In this document: piece after piece, positions 35,298-47,117 of the stretch
Position numbering within the stretch: the stretch's first letter is position 1
Layout of the letters: each line of letters begins with the position of its first letter
NCBI GenBank assembly: GCA_003117195.1
Contig: BDSI01000064.1
Span: 434,001 to 498,000, forward strand
Length of the DNA: 64,000 nucleotides
Reading direction: 5' to 3'
Source: Eudorina sp. 2006-703-Eu-15
Lineage: Eukaryota; Chlorophyta; Chlorophyceae; Chlamydomonadales; Volvocaceae
The notes under the pieces: generated by a model
Told to the model about the DNA's origin: nothing
The model's database searches: none
Seen by the model: only the letters and a program-made list of their open reading frames with translations
Program-made: the position numbers and the translations under genes

Positions 35298-38200
35298 ATG
35301 GAGGACGGGACAGATGAAGGCGCGGAAAACAAGAGCACCCGAGTCGGCATCGACGCTATTGACAGCACGCCTAGCGTAGCTTCAGAAGGCCGCTTGGAAC
35401 CCCCACAACCATTACAATCAAGCGGTGACGACAGAGACTATATCGCACCCCCTTCGCTGACCGAAAACTCCACGGATGACTACCGGGCGTCCGCAGCCGG
35501 CGCTGGTGCGTCGATCGCGGATACAAGTTCCTTAAGGAGTGTAGTGGGCGTAGTCGGCGGAGACTCCTTACCTGAACCGCTGGAGACGGAGTCGGGCGCA
35601 CTGGCGGAGGCCTCCTCGGACCTCCCCGTCCGGCTTCCCGTCTATGACAGTGCGGACGTTGCCGAGCCGAGCACGGAGTATGCTCAGGCAGCCCCTCAGT
35701 CGTCCCTTGGGCGAATAAGCTCCTCCGCCTCCGCATTCGCCTCCGCATCCGCCTCTTCTCTGCCCGCTGGCGAAGCCGCGGCCAACGTCGCCGGCGCCAG
35801 CCGCGCCGACGACCTCCCCAGCTCCTTACCCGCGGCCACCCAGCAGCCCGCGGACACCCCCTCCCCAGCCAGCCTCAGCGGCCCCGCGCCCGACCCAGAT
35901 GGCGCTGCCGCCGCCGCCGCACCCGCAGCAGCTGCTGGCAGTGATGATACCCCCGGGCCGCCGCCATCCACGGCGACTCCTGGCGGCCCCGCCGCCGCCA
36001 CCGCCACCGCCACTGCCGCTGCAGAGCCTCCCGCGGGGGACCGCAGCGAGGAGGGCCGTCGCTCCTCCGCCTCCTCCGCCTCCGCCGCCGCCCCTCCGGT
36101 GACCTCTCCAGGGCGCGTCAACGGGGAGCCGAGCGGGGCGGAGGGTGCTGCGCCCTCCAGGGAGGCCTCCAGGGGGCCCTCCAGAGAGGGCTCGGCGCGG
36201 CCCTCGGCCACCTTGTCCTCCGGCTCGTCCTCGTCCTCGTCCTACTACGGGTCCTCTCGAGGAAGCGGCACCGACCTCAATGCGGCGGGCAGTGCAGCGG
36301 GGAGCGCGGTCGGATCCCGGGCGGGCTCAGCGGCGGCCAGCGCCCGCGGCGGGCCCTCCTCCACCCCTGGAGCAGCCGATCCGGAGTCCGCGGCCATGGC
36401 CATGGAGAGGCCTGGATCGGGGGTGCGAGGAGGCGTCGAGGTCATAGGACGCGGCGCCGGAGGAGGAGCAGGAGGCGGCGGCGGCGGAGGAGGCAGCGGC
36501 CGTCTCAGTCCTGTTGAGCCAGCGGCGGCGAAAGGCGCCTCCGCTGGTGCGGGCGCGGCGGAGCCCACGGCAACCGGCGTGGGCATGTACGGCGGTTCAG
36601 GGGCGGAAGGGGCGGAGGCGGGGGCCGGCAGCTCGGGGCGGGGCGACGGCGAGGGGACTGGAGCTGGAGGTGCCGGTGGGGCGGACGGAGGCGCCGGGGC
36701 GGAGGAGGCGGGGGACCCTTCGGAAGGGCCTAGGGTGGCGGAGGCGGCCTTGGCGGCGGCGGCGGAGGCGGAGGGGGCCTCGGCAGCGGCGGCGGAGGCG
36801 GAGGTGGCCCCGGCGGCGAAGACGGAGGCGGAGGTGGAGGGGTCCCCGGCGACGGCGGCGGCGGCGGCGGAGGTGGAAGGGGTCCCGGCGGCGGAGGCGG
36901 AGGTGGAAGGGGTCCCGGCGGCGGAGGCGGAGGCGGAGGGGACCCCGGCGGCGGAGGCGGAGGGGGCCTCGGCAGCGGAGGCGGAGGCGGAGGCGGCCCC
37001 GGCGGCAGAGACGGAGGCGGAGGTGGAGGGGGCCCCGGCGACGGCGGCGGAGGCGGAGGTGGAAGAGGTCCCGGTCCCGGTGGCGGAGGCGGAGGGGACC
37101 CCGGCGGCGGAGGTGGAGGGCGCCCCGGCGGCGGAGGCGGAGGAGGCCCCGGCAACGGAGGCGGATGCCACTGGCGCGGACGGCGGAGACGCAGCTGCCG
37201 CGGTGGAGGCGAGCGGGAGCGGCGATGGAGACGCGAAGGACGTGTCCGGCACCGGCCGCAGCAGCGACGGGCCGGCGGAGACGGAGGCGGCGGAGGCGGC
37301 GGCCCGGCCGGCGAGTGGAGCCTCCCAGCCGGAGGAGTCGCCGTCAGCGCATGGCGGCCGGCGAATGTCGTACGTCTCACCGCAGTACGACGAGGAGTCG
37401 GAACGACGGGCAACACCCTCGAGCGTCACCTCCTCACAGCGTCGCGCCGGCAGCGCAGCCAGCGGCGCCGCTGCCGCGCCGCCGCTTCCCCCTCGGGCGG
37501 GATCCAGCATCAGTGCTGCAGGCAGCGAACGGGCCCCGGGCAGTGGCGCGCCGACGCCGAGAGCCGGCAGCGCCGTAGGGCGAACCTCCGCCGCCGGCAG
37601 CTCGGCGGGCTCGCGGCCGATCAGCGCCGTCAAGCCGCGTCGGTCCTCCGAGACGGCCGCCGCGTCCGTCGCCGCCGCCGCCGCCGCGGCGGCGGCGGCG
37701 CCGTCAACGTCTGCCCCAGCGGCGCCGCGCGCTGTCGGTGACGGCGGCGACGGTGCAGTCGACGACGTGACGGCGGAGGAGTTGGGGGAAGCGCAACCGT
37801 CGCGGCGGCTCAGCGGCGCCGCGAGCACCGCCGAGGTCAGCAGCGCCCGACAGAGCAGCTTGGCGTACGGATGGCGGGCCAGCGGCGCCGGCGACGGCGA
37901 CAGCGCCGACAGGCCCGCCGACCTACCAGGGCCGCCCAGTCACAACGCGTCCTTCCTCTCGGAAGCTAGTAGCGCCGCCCGGCGCTATTCCGGCGCTGCC
38001 GTCGTACCGTTCGATGATGTCAGCGGCGGCGGCGGCGGCGGCGGCAGCGACGGCGGCAGCGGCCTGGCGGCGGCGATGGTGTCGGCGACGACGGCGCCGC
38101 CGATGCTGCCTCCGCTGGCAGGCGGGCACCCGGAGGCGGTCCCGGGCGCGAACATGTACGGCATCGGCGAGCTTCGACGGCGGACGTCGCAAGGCTCCCA

Positions 38201-41200
38201 GGCGGCGGGGCCCGGCAATCCGCTGCCGCCGCTGTCGTCGGCGTCGTCGAGCGGGCTTCCGATTCCGGCGGCGGAGCGATCAAAACCGCGATCCGTGGCC
38301 TCGACGCTCGGCGGCGACGGGAATCGGCCGGGATCCGGGGGTACCGCGGCCTCTGCCAGCGGCGGCAGCTGCAGTGGCGGCAGCGCCGCCGCCGCCGCCG
38401 CGGCGGCGGCGGCGGACGCCATGGCGACGGCGCGCGCCGGTAGGCCGCCGCCGCCGGTTCATTTGCTGCCGACGCATGTGCAACCCAAGGGCCCGCTGGA
38501 CGAGTGTACGGTGCAGGCCGCCAGTGAACATGTACGGACGGTTTGGTCGACGTCCAACATATGCGGCATCCGGTCGCTGCCCAATGCCCTGAGCCCCGAC
38601 TTCCGGTACGTCCGAAGGCGGGCATGTGGACAGTTGGACCTTTTGTCTGTCGATGGCGGTGGCGGTGGCGGTGGCGATGGCGATGGCATAGGTCCGCGTG
38701 CTTGTGTGTAAGCGTGTGTTCGTTCAGCGGGGAACCGGCCCGACCCAAACCGTGTGTGTTTCGAAAGTAATCCACCATGTCAGTTTGTGTCGTACACATT
38801 CGGACGGGGCCTGGCTGCTACCACTGCCGCCGCTGCTTTCTCATCCTGGTACGGCGGCTGCTGCTGCTGCCGCCCCCGGCCCCCCCGCCAGGGACCGGCT
38901 GTACGAGGAGCTCGTCCAAGCCGCGCACCGCGGCAAGACGTTCGTGGCGCCCAGCCATAAGCCCCAGTTGTCGTACGGTCTCGAGGGCGGTCCCATCGGG
39001 ATGCCGCAGAGCGTAGGGCAGAAGCAAGTGGGGCGGATCAACCCGCTGTCCGGGGTAAGTACGGCAGGATGTACGGGGGACTGGCCGCCGGAATGGCCGC
39101 GGGAACGGCAGCGGGATCTCAACCGGGGGTTGTGGGGCCGCCCGTCTGGCGCCCGGCGATGGGTGTTGGCCTTGGGGTGGTAGTTTGAAGGGCGAGGAGG
39201 CGGCGGGCGGAGGGGCCATCGGGGCCGCGTGGGTGGGTTTGGTCGCGGCGTGTCGTGGAATGGGTACGGATGTCACCTTTGGGGGCCAACTAACCCGTAC
39301 GGCGAACCTGCGCCTTCCACCCGGCCGGCTCGAATCTCTTCCTCGAAATGCGAACCAACCCCCTTACCTACCCGCCTTCCTACCCACCCACAACCCACCC
39401 GCCCAACCACCCGCCACACACAGATGTTCACGCAGTTTGAGTACCTGCCGTCGGAATACGACAGAGTACGACAGGCGGGCAAGTACGAACGCCTGAAGCA
39501 CAAACTGTCGCAGGTAGGGCAGGGGACGGGAGAGGGGGGCGAGCGAGGGGCGAGGGGGGGTGAGGATGCGGACGGACACCGTGCGCCTGGAACCCCTGGC
39601 CGGGGCGCAGTCGCCCTGCCTCCACCTCCCCTCCCCGCTCCGCTGTAACCCCGCTGTAACCCCGCGGCGCCGGTCGCCCCCTCATTGTCAGCTCTAGATA
39701 GCAACCCCCGCGGAACAAAGTCATTGGACCGGAGGGCAGTGGTCGCGACTGACCACTGACGACGAGGCGGCGGCGCGGCCCCCTGACCCCTCCCTCGACC
39801 CCCATCACGTCGACGCCTCCCCTCCATCCAAACCCGTACACCCGTACACCCCTTACCGTACCGTGACCACCAACCCTTCCCTCCCCGGCCGCCCCGCCTC
39901 ATGTGTCGTACCGTTGCCCCGCTCGCCGCTCGCCGCCTCAGACCTCGCCCTCCGAGTTCGTGGTCCGCGCGCCGCCCTCCGGGCTTCACGGCGCCCCCGC
40001 CTTCTCCGAGTTCACCTACACACCCGACCCCGCGGACGCGTACGGCGCATCCATGGCCGCCAACATCGACCTGGGCCGATCCAAGTGAGAGGACGAGGCG
40101 GCCCGCGGGCCCGGCAGAGGGGGAGGGGGTCGGTGCTGTGCCGTCGCCGTGTGCTAAGCCTTTTGGGGCGGGCTTTCCCCTCTAGCAGAAACGCGCACAC
40201 ACACAGACACCCACACACACAGACATACACACACACAGACATACACACACAGACACACAGACGACAGATCCGCACACGGGTTCCCCGCTGAGCGTACACA
40301 CACCCACATCCATACCCACATACATGGGGTCATGGTCCGATGTGCTTCTGTTCGCGGTGTTGTGGTGTGGAGGTGTCTTGCCGCCGTGGCGGTGGGGCCT
40401 GCTGGGGCTTGCCCTGGTATACACCGTTGATCTAATTGAGGTCCGCTGTAACGTTCATTCATTCATACACATGTGGAAATAAATATATATATATTAGTAA
40501 GTGATTTGTGTCGGGCGGGTTTCTCGCTAAATACACACACGCGCCACACACGGCCCCTCCCCTCCCCCTGTCCCCCTTCGCACCCGCCTTTCCCCCCAAG
40601 GGTGGTGGCCGGGCCGTTCTACCCGTCGGGCCGCGCCCAGAGCTCCCGCGTGCTCAAGGGGCGGCTGGACGAGTGCATGATGCGGCTGTGCAGGCAGCTG
40701 AGCGACGACTGGCCAAACAGCTTCCTGCAGGTAACGTGCCGCACCGCACCGCGCCGCACCGTGCCGCACCGCACCGCACCGTGCCGAACCGTGCCGAACC
40801 GTGCCGAACCGTGCCGCACCGTGCCGCACCGCACCGCGGGTAGACAGCGGGGGCGAAGTTCAGGACGGGGGCTGTGCGGAGGGCTGTGCGGTTGAGTACT
40901 GGATGCCGTATGACACCCAGCCAGCAAGCTTAATTTGGGGCATCTAGCAAGCTTCATTTTGGTATCACCGTATCGCCGCCGATTGTTCCTCCCCTGCCTC
41001 GCTTCCCGGCGCCTTCCGCCTCTTCGTATGCTCTGGGCTTGGGCTTGTTTTTCGCGCCCTTCCCCTCGTCCCCTTCCCCATCCCGACCCGTTCTCCCCCT
41101 CCGCCCCTCCCCGCTATCCCCCCCTCCCCGCTCCCCCCTCCCCGCTCCCCCTCCTCCCCCTCCCCCGGGGTTGTTCTGGGTGTGCCCCGGTCCGTTCTTC

Positions 41201-42065
41201 GGGTTTATTCCTTTTTTCGATTTAAACCCCTCCGCCCCGCTCCCCCGCTGCTGCTGCAGGTGTTCGAGGACCGCAACGGCAGCGTGGTGGTGTCGTTCGA
41301 CAGGGAGGCGGCGGTGGTGGAGGGCGACCTGTCCGCGTACATGAACACCGCGGCCAAGCGGAACCACCTGGTGGCCACCTACCAGCTCACCAAGGACGCC
41401 ACCCGCTGGGGCCTGGTGGACGAGGGCAGCGGGGCCGTGTTCTATGTCATGTGGCCGCCCTGGGTGCGACACAGGTGCGTGTGCGCGTGTTCGTGTTTAG
41501 AGAAGAGGCGGGACAGGAGGGTACGGCGGTCGAAGGGTGCCGTTCGTACTGGCCCCGTGTACACCCTACCTAACCCCATCGGGGGCCCCTGCTGAGCTAT
41601 CCTTACCTCGCCCGCCTGCCTGGCTGGCGCATAGCCCACATCAGACGACCACCTGTTGCAAGAGCACGAAACCTCCCTTACCGGCGGCCCATTCCCTCCG
41701 TACTTACGTAGCTGTACGGTGCGTTGCTGTTCATCGCCCCCCGCCCTTCCGGCCTCAGGTACCTGGGGCCCCACACCGCCCCGCCCGCCAACGAGGGGCC
41801 CGGCAGTCGGCTGGGCAGCCGGGGAGGGGGAGGGGGAGGGGGAGGGGGCAGCAACAGCAGCGACGAGGAGGACGAGGGCTCCACAGCCGGAGACGAGCTG
41901 CTCCAGGGAGGGGGACCAGGGGCAGGGGGGCAGGGTACGGACCCGGGGGAAGGCAACCCGGCGGGTGGGGTCGCCATGGGGTACGGCGTGCAGCCAATGG
42001 AGCCGTACGCGGCTGCGGTGGCAGCGGCGGCGGCGGCGCCGTCGCGTAGGGCTGCGGCGTACTGA
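35298..42065 (+). CDS. Large disordered protein with conserved C-terminal region, weakly CFAP96 (DUF4586)-like
   Basis: Seven exons: 35298-38605, 38892-39054, 39424-39513, 39942-40084, 40601-40730, 41260-41474, 41759-42065; phases fit, 1451 residues; start in AACCATGG. Residues 1-~1060 are low complexity (Ala, Ser, Gly, Glu, Pro) and include a long Glu/Ala repeat at ~477-630. The conserved-looking part, ~1080-1350, reads GKTFVAPSHKPQ, GLEGGPIGMP, FTQFEYLPSEYDRVRQAG, EFTYTPDPADAYGAS, AGPFYPSGRAQ, then a compact domain LDECMMRLCRQLSDDWP to RWGLVDEGSGAVFYVM. The order of (G)K.F.PS..KP, GGPI and P(F/Y).PSG-type motifs reminds me of DUF4586/CFAP96 ciliary microtubule inner proteins, but this is a weak resemblance. 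The tail is Gly-rich and acidic. The protein is real by splicing and codon bias; the function is not established. Confidence 0.75.
36730..37180 (+). repeat. Coding minisatellite encoding (E)A-E-x-E-G-x-P-A-A repeats
   Basis: GC-rich degenerate repeats of GCGGCGGAGGCGGAGGTGGA type in exon 1 of the large gene. They encode irregular AEAEVEGVPAAE-like units. The opposite strand is also open here because of composition. Confidence 0.88.
40184..40262. repeat. (CACACAGACA)n tract, intron of the large gene
   Basis: Interrupted CA/CAGA repeat about 100 bp after the exon 4 donor. Confidence 0.9.
40405..40465 (+). mobile_element. Copy C of dispersed CATT-tailed element, intron of the large gene
   Basis: Plus strand: GGGCTTGCCCTGG, TATACACCGTTGATC, GGTCCGCTGTAACG, TTCATTCATTCAT. 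It carries an intact TGTAA and the longest CATT tail of the four copies. Confidence 0.65.
40735..40842. repeat. 10-bp (ACCGTGCCGC/GAACC) repeat, intron of the large gene
   Basis: Begins at the exon 5 donor and runs about 100 bp, drifting between GCACCGCACC and GTGCCGAACC units. Confidence 0.88.
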
Positions 42066-42914
42066 GGGGTTGTGTTGGGGGAGGGTTGGGAGGGTAACCG
42101 GATGTGACCGGATATGACCAGCGGTAGTGCCATTACGCGTCGTGGGAGGGAGAGGCGTCCAGGTGACGAAGGTTGAAGACAAAGCGGGCTCGGCGCGTCG
42201 ATGGGGAGGGAGGTTGGGGAGGTCCAGTCAAAGCGGGGTAGGGGGGTAGGCCGGGGGAGATGGGGTGTGGATTGGGAGGAGGGAAGGGGGTTGGGAGGTA
42301 TGCAATCAGAGCGACGCGAGAAAATGCACGAGTTGGGGCGCTGAGGCGGTCGGGTACGGGCATACAGATTCGGTTGGGACCGGTCACCGAACGAGCGGAC
42401 GAACGAGCGAAAGCATGATCCGGGAGTGAGCTTTGCGTCCACTGTGCTTTTGTGCAAATGTTTGAGTTTGAAAGAAGGCAGCTGCAACGCAGGGGTCGTG
42501 CGGATTGGTTGGCCTTGGCAGGCCTTGGCAGAACCTGGAATGTCTTCATGTGGTGATCAGCCAGAATGATGGCTTGGAAAAGTGATTCGTGACGAGATCG
42601 TGGTCCCGGCCTCGGGGCTGTACGCGGGATGCAAAGAATGTTGCAAAATCTTCCAACCATGTCTTAATTCCTGCTCGCTGTTTTAATCGGCCCGTGGTTT
42701 ACGCCTTCTTCCCATGTGGTAGAGCGTCAGAAGTTCAGAATGGATTTGGATTGGGCGGTACGGCTTGAGCAGAAAGTTGGACGAGCACAATCTCGGTTAT
42801 TGCAAAAGCGTCCCGCTTTCCTTCAAGTCGCAGATCTGGGAAGCAACTGCTTTTAATTCATCTGTTATGTTAGGTGTTACGGATAGATCTGTATCGAAGT
42901 TATTCGCGAACACC
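42066..42914. other. Gene-free stretch before the small plastid-protein gene
   Basis: 3' UTR of the large gene and the upstream region of the next gene. Minus-strand frames here (42133-42660 and others) show no family features. I found no clear TGTAA before 42915. Confidence 0.45.
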
Positions 42915-44394
42915 ATGCTAACCGTCCATCGCCAGCGCTGCGCGGTGCGTACACACCAAACATCTCGTCGGACAACGATAAAGCTAAATGTTGCTTCTGT
43001 CGGTAAGAGCTCTTATGCCTGGTCGTTTGTATATTAAGATTCTGTGAATGGTGTCGTTAGCAGGACCCTTGTAAACTGGGACATGATATGCTCCGAAATT
43101 CTTCTTTGTGCCTGTCGAACTCTTGATTGTCGCCAATTGGTGATGTAGGAGAGCCCGTTGCAACGCGGCCCCTGCTCCTCCACGCGGGGGAGACCACAGT
43201 CTCAGTACCCTTCAGCACCGAGCAGGCGCAGGAGCTCCAGGTGTGTCCCACGCCCAGTGAAAGGGCCGCCACCTGCGCTCAGCGCACTAATCTGGAAGCA
43301 GCTGCAACGACGCTGAGCCTGGTGGCCACCCGCGTCAAGCGACGTCCGCACAGCGGCCTCCACCTCAGGGCTAACTGATGCGGCACTCTGCATTGGAAAC
43401 CGTAGCAATAGGAATGATGGTTGCAGTGAGCTCCAGGCGCGACTCGTAAGGAATTTCAGGCGGGGCGCACATTATGCCATGGAGGGAGAGTGCGCGGCAA
43501 GCGGGGCAAAGGACATGCGTCAACTTGGGTGTGTTTGTTGATGGCGTGGGTTTAGGGAGTGCGTGTCTCTCAATGGGCAAAATTGTGCCCTGTTTATGCC
43601 CATATGCCATTTGGGTTACCCGTGTATGTTTTCTTCGCCGCTCCGCTCGGAAGTCACTCCCTCATCACTCTGTTTGACGTTTATGACCCTCAGGCGGCAT
43701 TTCAAAAGCTGTTCCAGACGTTTGCGGAGAAGCAGAAGGCACAGCGGCCCAGGCGATGGGATATGATGGAGTGGCGTCGAGCGGGCGAGGACGTCGGCAT
43801 CGAGGTGTGTGCGCTACTAGCCCAGCCCTTGCGGGAAACGCGCGCTTAAGAGCACCACGACGATACGGTAGCTCGAAGTAAAACGCAGGCTTCAGCCATG
43901 CCGTCTCAGGGCCCTCTAAGCACTGTTGCTTCATGCGCCCGACCGTCATTGAATGGCAGCTGGGGCGTCCCATCATGGGTTCCAGGCAGGCACCAACTGG
44001 AAAACTCCCGAGCCTGCAGTCCCTTTCTCCTGGCAATCGACATTCTGCTTCGTGGCTGCTTCAGGACTTTTTCTCGGTGGTTGGTAGGGAAGTCACTCTG
44101 GTGCGGGCATGTCCAACTCCCCCTAGGGTCATGCGCAGATGCGGTATGCCGCCGACGGTCCATGTGTGTCCTTTTCATGGCCTCTCACTCCCGTCGCGAT
44201 CGGTCCTGCGCCGGCAACCCGCCACGCCGCCACCTACACGACCTCCGCAGATGTTTTGCAACCCCAACGCCCACACCACCGCCTTCGACGCCAAGCTGCT
44301 GATCACGTTATGGTCCCAGGGCGGTCTCAGGATTACCACCGAGGCCAGACTGAGTGCCATCACCAGCGACCTGGACAACTTCCTGCAGGGCTAA
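42915..44394 (+). CDS. Small conserved protein of unknown function, probably plastid-targeted
   Basis: Four exons: 42915-43002, 43149-43240, 43694-43804, 44251-44394; phases fit, 144 residues. The first ~28 residues (MLTVHRQRCAVRTHQTSRR...) are basic and free of acidic residues, like an algal transit peptide. The mature part has HAGETTVSVPFSTEQAQELQ, FQKLFQTFAEKQKAQRPRRW, then MFCNPNAHTTAFDAKLLITL and a C-terminal GGLRITTEARLSAITSDLD. The final block recalls small cyanobacterial/plastid proteins of unknown function, but I cannot name the family. Exons 1 and 2 are the less certain ones. No catalytic motif is visible. Confidence 0.72.
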
Positions 44395-45172
44395 GCGGAG
44401 CGGCTGGGCGCGGCTGGGTGCTGCATACCCTGGCAGGGTGGCCTGCCTCAGCCCGGCCTGGCTGGCAGCCGGTACGTGCAAGCCGACCTGGATGACAGCG
44501 CCGGTCGCGGTCGTGTCGCTGACAGATCTCGGCGCTGACAGATCTCGGCGGTTGATTGCGCCAAGAGCATTGCTTTTGCTTTCACTTGAGTCGGGGACAT
44601 CCAGGGTAAAGGCGGGATGACAGCTGGCTGGGTACGGACGGGTGACGAGACGGCGACGGAGGATTGGGGGCGCCGGGTACAGGGTCATCCGGCTACTGAC
44701 GCTGGGCGTGGAATGGGCGCATCTGCGCTGATTTGTATATTTGGTCGGCTGCTCCGGGCACGTGACTCTGTGCCTCATGGAGTAGGACGCAGTTCGGACT
44801 GCACATCGGGCCGCGCGTGGATAGGTGTCTACCGTTGGGCGAGACGGCCGTTCTTCAAGAATGGGGTCGGTCCAGGCAGGTCCTGTGCAGGGTGCATGGA
44901 CAGGAACGGGGGGATTCCGCGCAATCCAACGAGCAAATGAACCCAACACCGTTTTGCGCATGGCTGTCTAAAAACGCTTCTGCTTGAGAGGAGCAGGATT
45001 GAAATTGCAACGCTGGAACCGTTAGGCAGGTCTCGCAAGTCAGGGGCTGGACGAAATCTTTGGTCTGAAACCCTGCTGAAGAAGTTATTTGCTGAATCAG
45101 GCCTGCGCGCCCCCCATCGTATCCGTCAAGCGGGTTCGCCGGTGGGAGCGTTTCTCTGTGACAGAAGAGAGG

Positions 45173-45177
45173 TGTAA
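45173..45177 (+). terminator. Candidate poly(A) signal TGTAA for small plastid-protein gene
   Basis: About 780 bases after its stop; the first TGTAA found in that direction. Confidence 0.45.
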
Positions 45178-45377
45178 CGAAAGTGCGATGTGGGGTGCAG
45201 GTGTCGCGTCGGGCTTCCATTTGAGGGAGAAACCGCCTGGGCATGAGCCTCCGCGGGTCCTCTGGGACACACCACGGGTTTGGAAGCGGTGCCGTTGTAT
45301 TTTCGGGATAGTGATGCTGTCGTGATTCGGCTGACGTGACGGTTGTTTCCACGGACTGAGATGTCCGACGGGCAATC

Positions 45378-46004
45378 ATGGCGCCTGTCTCACCTCCGGC
45401 CGCTGTCTTCCAGCGGCGTCCATCAGCCGTCTTCCAGAGGATGCCATCAGCCAGCGCCCCATCCCCCGGAACACGAACGCCTTCTCACTATTTCAGATTA
45501 CAACTGCGAGCGTTGATTTCCCAGAGACCCCTGGGTAACAGCACCATTTCCCGGCAGGATCGCAAGTCGAAGGGCCCCCGCGAAAAACAATCCGCAAGGC
45601 GCATGACGCTCCAAAACCAAGCGCCGCGGAGGCGGGGCCGCATCAAGCTCTCATGGCCCGAAATGTCGCTCTCTGCTGCAGCTGTCTTCAACCACTTCAC
45701 CAGACCCACCCGAGCTCCGCTCCTAGAACCCATTTCGCCGCCCGTCCAGCCACCGGACGGCCAATCCGACTCCAAAGCACCTGCTCAGTATCCCGAAATC
45801 AACGCTTTCCAGCTACCGCCTACGGTTCCGTTGCTTCAAAGCGGAGACCCCGCGTTGTGCAGAGTGACCGGATCCAGCGTCAGCCGCCTTGCCGGGTGCT
45901 CCGTCGCGCACGTCGACCTCCCGCTCCGCCACCCGGACATGGCCACACAGCAATCAAGCTGCACGGCCTGCAAATGTCGAGTACGGCCGCTAATGAGCAG
46001 CTAG
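45378..46004 (+). CDS. Possible hypothetical ORF, 208 residues
   Basis: ATG-started uninterrupted frame. Its codon third positions are only moderately C/G-biased, weaker than in the surrounding genes. The protein is Ser/Pro/Arg-rich with a duplicated VFQR(R/M)PSA near the start. There is no domain, signal or membrane segment that I recognise. A minus-strand frame at 45488-45775 overlaps and is no better. Reported because the 3.4-kb gap is otherwise empty. Confidence 0.22.
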   Translation: MAPVSPPAAVFQRRPSAVFQRMPSASAPSPGTRTPSHYFRLQLRALISQRPLGNSTISRQDRKSKGPREKQSARRMTLQNQAPRRRGRIKLSWPEMSLSAAAVFNHFTRPTRAPLLEPISPPVQPPDGQSDSKAPAQYPEINAFQLPPTVPLLQSGDPALCRVTGSSVSRLAGCSVAHVDLPLRHPDMATQQSSCTACKCRVRPLMSS

Positions 46005-47112
46005 CAGCTCCAACTGACGCACAAGGACTGGCAGTCCAATACGTGCTGTGTTGCAAGCGCCCAGGAGGCCAGCTGATGGCCGTCCGATCGGCTGCAGCCC
46101 AGGGTCAAACACATGGAGGATCAAGATACACAAGTGGGTCTAATGACGCGGAAAGGATTTGCCGCCAGGCGCAGAACGGCAGGAAGCTGCCAATATTGCA
46201 ACTCTTTGCACTACCTTTCACACGCAGGGGGTGATTCGTGCTAGCTGCAACATATCTACGCTGCTGAAGGTTAGCCAGCTGAGTGATCCACACTCACAGC
46301 ACACGCGTGAATAGCACACACCGGCGGCCTGTTGCGCCTGCCTGCTGGAGGCGTAGCTAGCCCCTCTGGGTGTACGACCCAAACCGGGTTTCCTCCCTCC
46401 AACTTGTGCGGCATTACCTTCGTTTGCGTTATTGCTCACTGAGCCTTGGCCTCGCCCTTGCTGACCACCGTGAATTGGGGAGGAGGAGTCGGCAGCGGCT
46501 CATACTTCGCCGGGCCGTGGCGACGGTCCGCTGCCGAGTACTGCGAGCAAAAGTCCAAACAAACATAGCATAACATGCATTCTCACTAATTTTATTGAAG
46601 AGGGAGGCGCTGTAGAAAAACAGGCTTCGGTCGCCGCACGAGGTAAGTCGGCCGGAGAGCCACGCGTGGATGCGCAAAATGGCTGCAGTAGAAGGGTATG
46701 AATATATCTGTCCGAATTGATGCAATGGAAGGGTTGTGACCGCTGTCTGGACAAAAAAGCGAGATGGGCCACAAACTCCTTCAGCAAGCCGCACCAGAGA
46801 TACGCACCTTGATTGGCCGCGACCGAGCAGCGTGCTTGGCGCCCTTGTGCCTGGGCTGAGTCGCGTTGCAAGCGACGTTGCGAGAGGCGGCCTGAAGAGC
46901 GAACATTCTTGCTTTGAGGCAACACGGACCGATGAAAACGGGCTTATGCTCGTGCACTGACTGGAACAGGTCACTACAGGCGAGGAAGATATTGTCTGTA
47001 CGCTGTGCTTAAAGAGCGTTCAACTTCTGGCGAGGGCCCGATACGGTTGGGACGAGCAGAGTCACATACCGTAGAGGCTGTATTAACGTGGAAACAGCAT
47101 CACTCCGGTTGC

Positions 47113-47117
47113 TTACA
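47113..47117 (-). terminator. Candidate poly(A) signal (TGTAA on minus strand) for CARA
   Basis: TTACA on the plus strand, 660 bases beyond the CARA stop. Confidence 0.5.

Noticed and set aside
36245..37828. 527-codon open frame on the minus strand
   Set aside because: It is antisense to the Glu/Ala coding minisatellite of the large plus-strand gene. The protein is pure Ala/Ser/Pro low complexity; GC-rich repeats remove stops in all frames. The sense strand has start context, splicing and conserved downstream exons.
46429..46974. 181-codon minus-strand frame
   Set aside because: No motif, no bias, overlapped by other equal-length frames; also beyond the candidate CARA poly(A) site.
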